This document shows positions 45,023 through 54,456 of a stretch of 64,000 nt of DNA, in pieces; within the stretch, counting starts at the first letter, position 1, and each line of letters begins with the position of its first letter. The notes beneath the pieces were generated by a model that was given only the letters and a program-made list of their open reading frames with translations, did not search any database and was not told the DNA's origin. The DNA is from Geosiphon pyriformis (taxonomy: Eukaryota; Glomeromycota; Glomeromycetes; Archaeosporales; Geosiphonaceae): contig JAAOMT010000254.1 in assembly GCA_016748015.1 (NCBI GenBank), forward strand, positions 186,001-250,000. Reading direction: 5' to 3'. Made by a program: the position numbers and the translations under genes.

Positions 45023-47486
45023 CTTTTTTTTCACCTATTACAAAAAAAAAAAAACTCTTTCTCTTCTAATTTTCATGACCACGAATAGAGCTAAGAGTAA
45101 AAAAGTTGCAAATGTTATTTTTTTTATAGTAACTAATAAAGTTTCAACACAAGAGGGTCTCTCTGTTATTGAAGCAGCTAAACAAAACGTTCTGGCAATA
45201 TTTCCCTTAAAAAATATTAGTGATAAGCTGTCTTTAGCAGTTTCTGGTTTATTTTCTTTTCCTTTGGCTGGAAATTCTTCTCTGGTCAAAGTTCCTTTAA
45301 AAAGACACACTTGGGTTAGTCCCAGTGTTGTTTTTACCACTTCAAAAAGCCCAAAGATTTTTAATAACAGACCAGTCAACAAGTTGGTCTTTTCTGCTCT
45401 TACCATTTCCATTACTATTTCTACTACTACTGCTTCACAAATGGCAGCAAAAGCAAAAAATTCCAAAAAACAACAGTAGACAGTCACAACTGCTTTGGTC
45501 ATACCAAACCCCTTTGTGGTTCCAAATGAGATCTTTGGTAGAATCTCCACAGCAGCAGCCAGTCCTCTTCCTAATATGGATGGCAACAGTAGCGGCACAT
45601 CTCCCAAGATGGGCCAAGATCAACTACTGGCTGTGTTGCCTAATGTGATACCTTCTGGCAGATCATTGCCAATACCAATAGCAAAACAGTTCATCAATTC
45701 AGATGATCTCAAAGATTGGGCTGATCAGATAAAAATAGAATCAACTGTTCCCTCCCAGTTTTTGGTGCAGCTGATTCTAGTGCTTGGGAGAATGTGAATG
45801 GTCATCAAAGATTCTCTGGTTGAGTGGCCTCTAATCTTGTACCTGGTGCTATGTTTAAGATCAAGATGGCTTTGCTTAGTTTTTTGTTTTAGCTGCTGCC
45901 TGGTTGTATTGGGCTTAAATCTGTTTCTCGAGATGCTGTCAAGTTGTTCTGTGTGGAATTTGCATCTCAGGAGTGTCTAAATGGTGCTACCAAAGTGGCC
46001 ATTGGTGATGAGATTTTTTTGACCACTTTTAAGATTGCATGGTCTTCTAAAGTGGCCTCTGTTTCTTTTCTTTTCTTGTCAGTTGTACTGCATAATGTAT
46101 CTTTGAGTATCTTTTCTGATGACATCAAAACTGCTCTTGGCATTTTTGGTGTTGTTACTTCTGTTAAGTTAAAGCCTACTGGCTTATGGCAATACACTGT
46201 GGTTAATTTTAAGGACATTTTCTCTGCTATTGCTGCTCTCTTTAACTGGTTTGTATTGGTCAGAAAAGATAGTATTAGGATTTTTCTCATTGTCAACCAA
46301 AAGGAAATTATCTCCTCAAGAGATGCATTCAAAGCTAAGTTGGTCAATCTTCTATTTGGTTGTACTGTCTTTGAGATAAGTAATTTGGTCTCCCAAGTTG
46401 GTGGCCATACATGTTTTATTCCTTGCTCCCCTGAATCTTATTGATGTCAATGCTTTGCTATAGTTACCTTTGATTCTTTGGAATCTCTAAATGCTGCTGT
46501 GTCAAAAACTGGTATCTTGCATAGTTGTCGCATCTGGTGAGAAACTTCTGGGTGTCGCTGCTGCTACAGGTGTCAAAACTTGAATCATTTGGCTGTGAAC
46601 TGCAAGAAGTTGCCTCTTCTCCCACCTAAACTCCCTTTCAACACCTTTGGTGGCCCCAAAAATTTCAAATTTTCATTTGTTGGATCTAAATTTTATGCCA
46701 AGGCTGCTGCTTTTGTGGTTCCTCCTGGTGCTGCTGCTGCTGATATGGAATTAAATCTTGGTGGTTCTCCCAAAATTGCAACACCTGTGGTGTCTGCTGT
46801 CTCTTCTGTTTCCAATACTGCTGTTGAATCTAGGTTGGCTTCTTTTGAATCCCATCTTAGTGAACTATCTGTGTTGATTAAATTCTTGGTTGAACCTGTT
46901 AGTGCTCTGATTGTATTGGTTACCAAATTGCTGTCTACTTTATTTGTTGTGGATATGTCAGTTAAGGAATATGTAGATGGGTTGGCTAAGCAAAATAAAA
47001 GCTTGGCTGCTGTTGCCACCATAATACAGAAAAGATTAACATGTCTTGAGACAATAAGTGAATGGATTTGCTTAGAGAATAGATCAAATGTTGATGATAT
47101 GATTGATGATGTTGATGATGATGATGATAAAGATAAAGATTTTTCAGTTTATGATAATACCTTTGATGTCATAATGCAACTATGGGAAGATCAGTCTTTA
47201 AGAATCAAATCCAGTCCTGATCAGACTGCTAAGTGGATGAGTAGTATGGTTAAAAATAGTCATGAGCTTGTTAGCATTATGGGTAAGATGTATAAATTAG
47301 ATATGTTTGATACATTAGATAGCAAAAGTAGTACTAGCATATAGTTAAGGCTTTCTGCTTGTGGTTAGCCACATCTTGTGATTTTTGTATTATTGGGTGA
47401 GCTGGCTTTGTAAAACTGTCACATCACTGTGACTTAACTAATAAATAACCAGCATGGCTACATGTTAACAAAAAAAAAAAAAAAAA
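45023..47486 (+). mobile_element. ORF1-only LINE-like element, copy 4
   Basis: 2,464 bp on the plus strand, from a T-run and A-run leader to poly(A) (47470-47486). It is flanked by a 15-bp duplication with a single C/T difference. It is the least decayed copy and sits inside copy 3/5, a relative in the same orientation. Confidence 0.92.
45075..47344 (+). pseudogene. ORF1-type RNA-binding protein, copy 4 (best preserved)
   Basis: ATG at 45075 (MTTNRAKSKKVANVIF), stop at 47342-47344: about 755 codons with one frameshift near 45770-45900 and few stops. Order: basic N-terminal region (45075-45479); 45495-45797 with SDDLKDWADQIKIEST; 45944-46444 with the first RRM-like fold (VVLHNVSLSIFSDDIKTALG, FGVVTSVKLKPTGLWQYTVV) and the start of the second; CCHC knuckle 46562-46603 (CYRCQNLNHLAVNC); 46580-47344 with an Ala/Val/Pro-rich linker, a coiled-coil-like region (RLASFESHLSELSVLIKFLV), an Asp-rich acidic run, and the conserved end KWMSSMVKNSHELVSIMGKM. 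It most likely binds its own RNA. No enzyme domain. Confidence 0.87.
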
Positions 47487-47501
47487 GTTAAGTTAAAGTC
47501 T

Positions 47502-48619
47502 GCTGGCTTATGACAATATGCTGTAGTTAATTTTAATGGTCAGGAAAGACAGTGTTAGAATTTTTCTCATTGCCAACCAAAAAAAAATTATCTCCTTAAA
47601 AGATGCTTTTAAAACTAAGCTGGTAAATCTTCCATTTGGCTGTACTGCATTTGAAATAAGTGATCTGGTCTCCCAAGTTGGTGGCTGTACATGTTTCATT
47701 CCCTGCTCTCCTGATTCCTATCGACTTCAATGCTTTGTGGTGGTAACTTTTGATTCCTTGGAATCTTTAAATGCTGTTGTTTCAAAAACTGGTACCTTGC
47801 ATGACTGCCGCATCTGGTGAGAAACTCCTGAATGTTGTTACTGCTACAGATGTCAAAGTTTAGATTACTTGGCTGTAGGCTGCAAAGTGCTGCCACCCCT
47901 CTCTCTCAAACTCTCTTCTAATTCTGCTGGTAGTGCCAATATCTTCAAGTTATCCTTTGTTGGAGTTAAATCCTATGTCAAAGCTGCCACCTCTGTGGTT
48001 TCTCCTGTTGCTGCTGCTGATAATATAGATCTGGCTTTCAGTTCCCCTCCCTAAAGGTGTTGTGTCTCTGTTGTCTGTTGTCTCCTCTGGTTCAGATATT
48101 GCTGTTAATGCTAGGTTGGCTTCTTTGGAAACTCAACTTAGTGAACTGTCTTTGTTGATCAAATCTATAATTGAGCCTGTGGGTTTTTTGGTTGTGTTGT
48201 TTATTAAATTATTGTTTACTCCTTCTGTTATGGCAGAGGCAATAAAAGAAAGTGTGGTTGAATTGAGAAACCAAATTAATGGTGTTTATACAGTGGCTTC
48301 TGTGCTATAAAAGGAAGTAGGGGCCATTAGGTTGAGGAGTGAAAAAGTTCACCTTGACATATCTGATAATGAAGACATAGATAATGATAATAATGATAAT
48401 AATGATGTTAAAGATTTTTCAATCTATGATGACACATTTAATGCAATGATGGAATTATGAGAGGTTCAATCCTTTAATGTTAAATCTGATCCTGATCAGA
48501 CTGCTAAGTGAATAAGTGATCTCAATAAGAGTAGTCATAAGCTTGTATGCATTATAAGTAAGATGTATGAATTAGATATGTTTAATACATTATGTAGCAA
48601 AAATAGTATTAATGTGTAG
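47502..48619 (+). pseudogene. ORF1-type protein, copy 3/5, C-terminal half
   Basis: It continues the first RRM-like segment from the break, though about 60 codons are deleted near 47535 (VNFNG joins directly to QEDSV-like residues). Then the second RRM-like segment 47600-47800 (TKLVNLPFGCTAFEISDLVS), a decayed knuckle near 47832-47885 (CYRCQSL.YLAVGC), the Ala-rich linker, and a coiled-coil-like region (RLASLETQLSELSLLIKSII, 48062-48310). An acidic run of Asp/Asn codons (48370-48410) and the tail follow, with stops. TAG at 48617. Confidence 0.78.
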
Positions 48620-48755
48620 TTAGTGCTTTTCCACTTGTGATTAGTTGTATCTTGTGATTTTTGTATTATTGAGTGAGCTGGCTTTATGAAACCACCACAT
48701 TATTGTAGACTTAACTAATAAATGACCAGCATGACTACACATTAACAAAAAAAAA
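48620..48755 (+). other. 3' tail of ORF1-only copy 3/5
   Basis: The conserved tail ATTGAGTGAGCTGGCTTTAT ... CTAATAAATGACCAGCATGAC ... ATTAACAAAAAAAAA. It is related to the LINE tail at 40800-40950. Confidence 0.8.
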
Positions 48756-49670
48756 TTAATTAACTTTCTGATGGCTTTGGCATATTTAGTTACCACTTTA
48801 CTAGAACCTTAGATTTTTTTTTCTAGTTTTATGCACCATTTAGAGATTAGGATGGGAGTTCTAAATTTAGTTTCAAACCAGGTTGTAAAAGAGATATTTT
48901 TTTTTCTAGCATTTGTTGGTGCTTATCTAATAATTTTTTGGTGAACACTAAGATTAGTTTTTTGTAAGAACCAAGTAGCAAAAGAGCCTTAGGAGTAGCC
49001 ACCAACAATTTAAAACTTGTATTTATTATCATATTGGTTGGTTGTAGCAGCTCTTTCAAAGTCATCTAATTATTTGATTGGATCTTATGTATCACCTCTG
49101 AATAAAGGTAGTGGAATGTTATTTCTTTACCCTAAAACAGTTTGTATGCCTTGGAGGGTGATCAGAATATTTTGTTGCATGGGGTTATTAGTCATTAGTT
49201 CAGGAGTAGCTATTTGTGTAGAATGTTCTGATTTATTTGAGAAGAGGTCAAAAACAGAAACAGTTTGATAGCTTTTTTCTTCTGTTTCAAAGAGTGTTTC
49301 AGCTAGCTGATAGGCAGCAATCCAAATGTGAATTTGATAATTCAGATATTCAAAATTAGGAGGCTGTTGTTTAAAGGTTGTGGAGTATAAAAGCTGATTG
49401 ATATTGTAATAAGTTGTATAAGCTGTGTAGGTTTCAGCTAAATACTTATTCAGAAACCAGTTTCAAAAGTCTTAGAATTGTCTGCTGGATTGTTTTTTGA
49501 TGGAAAAGCAAATCAAGTAGAAAGGCAAAGAATTAAGTTCAATAAAATCTAGATTATTTTTGTTGTGTGCTTTAAAATATTTTTCTAATTATTGTGACAA
49601 ATATGAATAATTACCCATATAATAGAAAACAAAGTGGATTTTGACAATCTTACAGGGAGCACCACTTTTA
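48756..49670 (-). pseudogene. B gag, N-terminal and central part, with leader
   Basis: Minus-strand remnants read from 49670 downward: the leader with a primer-binding-like site (49648-49665), a decayed N-terminal region, then QTVSVFDLFSNKSEHSTQIA, the block DPIKWLDDFERAATTNQYDN-like at about 49040-49110, and VVTKYAKAIRKLI just before the copy 3/5 site. DPIxWLDDFExAA is typical of Ty3-type capsids. The gene continues at 43883 and 41157. Stops are numerous. Confidence 0.75.
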
Positions 49671-50336
49671 TGTTATGGGTTAGAGTAACAAGCTAATGGA
49701 TAGCAAGAGAAAACAGGATTGTAGGGTAATAAAAGGAATCAAAGAGAATTCAACTTTAAAGAGTGAATTAAATGAGTATGGATTCAATGTACAAGATCAG
49801 TCTCATAAAATATCTCAGTTGCTATACTTTTTAAAAGATTACTGAGGAATCTAAAGGTAAAAAAATAGTCTATACTGTCAACAAATGATCACACACTGGT
49901 ATAATTCTATGTCTCATGTTTATGCTCTTAGAATTCAATATCAGATATCAGATATATTCTTTAGTCACATTTTATTTAATAATTTTCAAATGCTGCAATT
50001 ACACATTTCAGAAAAAGTGTAAGAAATAACCAACAAGTAGTTTTTTATCCCAAGATGTTTGAATACTTGAAAGTAGGGAAAGAGAATTTAGCAATAAAAG
50101 AAGGATTGAGATGAAGTTGTTATTTTATTTCTTTTTTTTCCTTAATTTTTACATGCTTTTCTATAGCTAAAAAATTCATTGCTTATATAGCTATCAAAAG
50201 TGGTCAATAATCAGGTTAACAACTAGATCAATGATCAAGTCAATGATTACTATTTAAAAATAGAGTGGCTAATTATATAATATCAGTAACTAATACATGT
50301 AATAATTAATAAAAAGTATAAGTTTTAACTATAATA
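49671..50336 (-). repeat. 5' LTR of the minus-strand B element
   Basis: 666 bp, paired with 402-1139. It has four recognisable 12-bp minisatellite units (50202-50249). On the minus strand the start is TATTATAG where the partner has TGTTATGG (G-to-A changes). Its outer edge at 50336/50337 abuts plus-strand B2 pol sequence. Confidence 0.85.
50202..50249. repeat. 12-bp minisatellite in B 5' LTR (four units)
   Basis: Four units related to GGTCAATGATCA, all changed at one to three bases, versus eleven in the partner LTR. Confidence 0.8.
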
Positions 50337-51315
50337 ATACTCTCATAAACAAACATGATAATAGACTTGAACAACTACTCTGCCTTAATAGAATTTTTAG
50401 GTAAAAGACAATACCCACCAGAATATATTTGACAGCAAAGAGAATATTTATGCAAACAATCAAATTTTTATTTAATTTGTCAGAACCAATTATATAAAAA
50501 AAATAAAAAAGATCTTTACCACTCTTAAGAAAAATTGTAATATACAACATGTATACTGACCCATTAGCAAAATACTTTGAAAAAACAAAAACAATTCAGA
50601 AAATCTTAGCTCATTATTATTGGTTTATCTTGAGAAAAGACATTGCTAAATACATTAAAACCTGTAACATTTGCCAAAGAAGAGACAAATCCAATTGAAA
50701 AAAAAATATCAATCCAATCTTTGTTGGTCAACCATTTAATAAAATTGGTATAAATGTTGTTGGATCTTTAACAATAACTTCTAATAACAACAGATATATT
50801 ATTACAGCTACTGACTATCTTACAAAGTGAGTAGAAGCAAAAGCCACCCAGATCAAACAACAGTCTCAATAGCCAATTTCATTTATAAAGATATCATCTG
50901 CCATCATGGCTGCCCTAAAAAACTTTTATCTAATAAAAAAAGAGCTTTTCTCAGTATACTGGTTAAAAAACTTTGCAGAAAAATGGGAATATGTTATAAA
51001 CTTTTCTCTTCTTACCACCTTCAAACAAATGGCCTAGTAGAACATTTCAATAAAACACTATACAAAATCTTAACCAAAACCAGTAAAGAAACAAACTTAT
51101 AGGACAAAGTACTGTTTTTAGTTTTGTTTGCTTATAGAACTGTAAATCATGACATAACAAGTTATGAATCTTTTTATCTGCTCTATGAACACATAACAAC
51201 ACTACCAATAGAAATTAATATTGAAACAATACTCTTTAAAGAAATCACAATAGAAAATTATAAAGACATTTTACAAAGAAAACTTGATACCATTTTTAAT
51301 TTATTGGTAAAAGCA
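50337..51315 (+). pseudogene. Integrase of B2, N-terminal and core part
   Basis: From about 50540: MYTDPLAKYFEKTKTIQKIL, AHYYWFILRKDIAKYIKTCN and ICQRRDKSN form the HHCC module. The core has GINVVGSLTITSNNNRY (catalytic Asp to Asn), KKLLSNKKRAFLS (second Asp to Asn) and LQTNGLVEHFNKTLYK with the Glu kept (about 51015-51065). FAYRTVNHDITSYESFYLLY follows in 51124-51315. Two of the three catalytic acids are lost. 50337-50540 is the linker from RNase H, with no open frame. Confidence 0.8.
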
Positions 51316-53740
51316 GTTAGTGTAATAATTTTTTCTCTCCTAAATTTTATGACCACGATTAGAGCTGAGAGTAAAAAAGTTGCAAATGTTATTTTTCTTA
51401 TTGTAACTAATAAAAGTTCAACATGAAAGGGTCTCTCTGTTATTAAAGCAGTTAGACAAAACGTTCTGGCTATATTTCCTTTAAAAAACATTAGTGAAAA
51501 GCTGCCTTTAACAGCTTTTGGTTCATTTTCTTTTCCTTTGGCTGAAAGTTCTTCTCTAGTCAAAGTTCCTTCAAAAAGGCACACTTGGGTTAGTCCCAGT
51601 GTTGTTTTTTCCACTTCAAAAAGCCCAAAAATTTTTAATAACAGATCAGTCAACAAGTTGGTTTTTCCTGCTTTTACCACTACCACTATTTCTGCTATTA
51701 TTACTGCTTCATAAATGGCTGCAAAGCCAAAAATTCCAAAAAACAGCAGCAAGCAGTCACAACTGCTATGGTAACACTAAACTTCTTTGTGGTTCCAGAT
51801 GAGATCTTGAAAAAGATCTCCACAGCAGCAGTCAGCTCTCTTCCTGATATGAATAGTAACAGCAACAGCATATCTTACAAGATAAAAAAAGATCAATTAC
51901 AGGCTGTGTTGCCTGATATGGTACTCTCTGGCAGATTTTTATCTGTCATAATAACAAAACAGTTTATCACTCCAAATGATCTTAAAGATTGGACTGATCA
52001 GATGGAAATGGAATCAACTGCTTCTCTCTCAGTTTTTGGCACTGCTGATAGTGGTGCTTAGAAGAATGTAAATGGTTGTCAAAAGTTCTCTGGTTGGATG
52101 GCCTCCAATCTTGTGCCTGATAGTACATTTAAGATCAAAATAGCCCTGCTTGGTTTCTTGTTTCAGTTGCTGCTTGGTTGTATTGAGCTTAAATTAGTTT
52201 CATGAGATGTTGTTAAGTTGTTCTGTATGGAATTTGCATCTCAGGAAAGTCTAAATGGTGCCATTAAAGTGGTTATTGGTGAAGAAGTTTTTCTGACCAC
52301 TCTTAAGATTGCACAGTCTTCTGGTGTGGCCTCTGTGTCTTTCCCTTCTCTGTCTGTTGTACTTCATGATGTTCTCTTGGATACCTCTCCTAATAACATC
52401 AAAGCTGCTTTTGGCATTTTTGGTGTTGTTACTTCTGTTAAGTTGAAGCCAGATGGCTTGTGACAATACACTGTGGTTTACTTCAAAGACATTTTTTCTG
52501 CTGCTAAGGCTCTCAAACACTGGTCTGTGCTGGTCAAAAAAAATAATGTCAGAATTTTTCCTGTATTTAACCAAAGAGAGGTTATTGTTTCAAGAAATGC
52601 ATTTAAAGCTAAGTTGGTTAATCTTCTCTTTGGCTGTACTGTCTTTGAAATTAGTGATTTGGTTTTCCAGGTTGGTGGCCAAACCTGTTTCATTTCTCAA
52701 TCTCTTAATTTATACTGACATCAATGTTTTGTTGTGATTACTTTTAATTCTAAAATTCTTGGACAATGCTGTGTTAAAAACTGGTACTTTGCATAATTAC
52801 TGTATCTGATGGGAGACTTCTGGATGTTGTCACTGTTACAGGTGTCAAAATTTGGATTATTTAGCTGTGGACTGCAAGATGTCACCACCTCTTCCTCCCA
52901 AGTCTGTTTCCAACTTTATTGGTGGTCCCAAAGTTTTCAAGTCTTTATTCACTGGAGCTAAGTCTTATGCCAAAGCTATTGCCTTTGTGGTTTCTCCTGC
53001 TGCTGCTGCTGCTGGTATAGATCCTGTTTTGGATTCACCCCTCAAAGTTGTAATACTCATAGTTTCTGGCATATTCCCTGTTCCAATTGCTGTTGTTGAA
53101 TCCAGATTGGCTTTTATGGAATCCCATCTCAATGAGTTGGCATTGTTGGTTAAGTCTATAATTGAACCTGTTGGTTTTCTGATTGTGCTGGTTACTAAAT
53201 TGCTATCTACTTCACCAGCTGTGGACATAACATTAAGGGAAAGTGTGATGGGTTTGGAAAGACAAGTTAAAGCTGTGGCTGTTGTGGCTTCTATGTTGAA
53301 TAGAGATGTTAAGTTCTTGACAAAAAAGTGTGATCGGATCTCCTTGAAAGATGTTTTTGATAATAATGATATGAATGATGACAATAATAAGGTTAAAGAC
53401 TTTTCAGTCTATAATAACACCTTTGATATGATGATGGAACTATAAGAAGTTCAGCCCCCTAGTATCAAATCCAATCCTAATTAGACTGCTAAGTAGATGA
53501 GTGGTATGGTTAAGAATAGTCATAAACTTGTTAGCATTATGGGTAAGATGTATGAGTTTGATATGTTCAATACATTAGGTAGCAAAGGTAGTACTAGTGT
53601 ATAATTAGGGCTTTCTGCTTATGGTTAGCCACATCTTGTAATTTTGTATTATTGGGTGAGCTGGCTTTATAAAACTGTCATATTACTATGGACTTAACTA
53701 ATAAATAACTGATATGGCTACATATTAACAAAAAAAAAAA
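51316..53740 (+). mobile_element. ORF1-only LINE-like element, copy 6
   Basis: A plus-strand element of 2,425 bp ending in poly(A) at 53740, flanked by TTGGTAAAAGCA (51304-51315) and TTGGTAGAAGCA (53741-53752), a 12-bp duplication with one A/G change. It interrupts the integrase of B2, which continues at 53741 (IIVFEKIKQFQKKLKKKKTY). Confidence 0.9.
51349..53604 (+). pseudogene. ORF1-type RNA-binding protein, copy 6
   Basis: ATG at 51349 (MTTIRAESKKVANVIF), stop TAA at 53602. Segments: N-terminal region to about 51750; 51768-52061 (NDLKDWTDQMEMEST); first RRM-like part (52218-52463: VVLHDVLLDTSPNNIKAAFG, FGVVTSVKLKPDG, then VYFKDIFSAAKALKHWSVLV); second RRM-like part (KAKLVNLLFGCTVFEISDLV); knuckle at about 52829-52875 (CHCYRCQNLDYLAVDC-like, His to Tyr). 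52852-53445 holds the Ala-rich linker, coiled-coil-like RLAFMESHLNELALLVKSII and the acidic run. Several stops; it is closer to copy 2 than to copy 4. Confidence 0.83.
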
Positions 53741-54235
53741 TTGGTAGAAGCATGAATAATTGTCTTTGAAAAAATAAAACAGTTTCAAAAAAAGCTTAAG
53801 AAAAAAAAAACTTATAAAACACTTTCTTTAAGTATTGGTGACTTAGTATTGAAATACTGTTTAAACAGAAACAATGTCTATGGTAATAAATTTTTTAGCT
53901 GGTAAAAAGAATCTTTTTTACTCAACAAAGTTTTTAACAATAGTTCTTATATTCTTTAAGATCCATTCAGAACAATTTTCAATGATTATCTTGTTCATAG
54001 TACATTACTCAAAAAATATTATAAATAACTTAATTGGTTGCCTGTTGTGATAATACTGACTCAAATGATTAACAAAAATCAAGTATAAATAAATACATTA
54101 TTCCCAAAACAGAAGTATTTTCAATCAACATAAACAATTATTTCCTGGATCAAAACATTCAAAATGCCTTTTATACTCTTTATGAGTATTGAATAACAAT
54201 GGAATACATACTGTTATTAGACCAAAGAAAACTAT
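53741..54235 (+). pseudogene. B2 integrase C-terminus and 3' UTR
   Basis: KIKQFQKKLKKKKTYKTLSL, SIGDLVLKYCLNRNNVYGNK and a stop match 1525-1818 of the minus-strand B. The 3' UTR then follows the same sequence as 1140-1524 (minus) until ATTAGACCAAAGAAAAC at about 54230, where homology to B stops. Confidence 0.78.
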
Positions 54236-54432
54236 TATTAGAAGAGAAAAAATTGGTAACAAAATGGATAAAAATATGTTAGAAAATATAACAGCAGCTA
54301 TACTCTTATCTTCCAGCACAATTGGAAAAACACTCCAAGAAATCTTGCTCATAGACAAAAACTTGCCATATAAAACTCTATGGTCACTTTGGTAAAATTA
54401 TAAAAAACATGAAACTAATGAAGAAAATAACT
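54236..54432 (+). other. Unassigned insert, left part (short open frame)
   Basis: About 200 bp that does not match B, C, D, the LINE or ORF1 copies. The reading frame from 54189 stays open to 54395: RREKIGNKMDKNMLENITAA, ILLSSSTIGKTLQEILLIDK, NLPYKTLWSLW. It is split by copy 7 and appears to continue at 56860-56891. It sits exactly where the B2 3' LTR should begin. It may be a fragment of another element or captured host sequence. Confidence 0.45.
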
Positions 54433-54456
54433 AAAACTCTTTTTCTCCTAATTTTT

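Larger units (their letters stand above)
43884..48755 (+). mobile_element. ORF1-only LINE-like element, copy 3/5, split by copy 4
   Basis: The left half 43884-45022 (ATG at 43922) and right half 47487-48755 (stop at 48617, A run before 48756) belong to one element of about 2.4 kb. Copy 4 lies between them with a 15-bp duplication, GTTAAGTTAAAGCCT/GTTAAGTTAAAGTCT (45008-45022 and 47487-47501). Outer flanks are the 14-bp repeat at 43870 and 48756. Confidence 0.9.
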
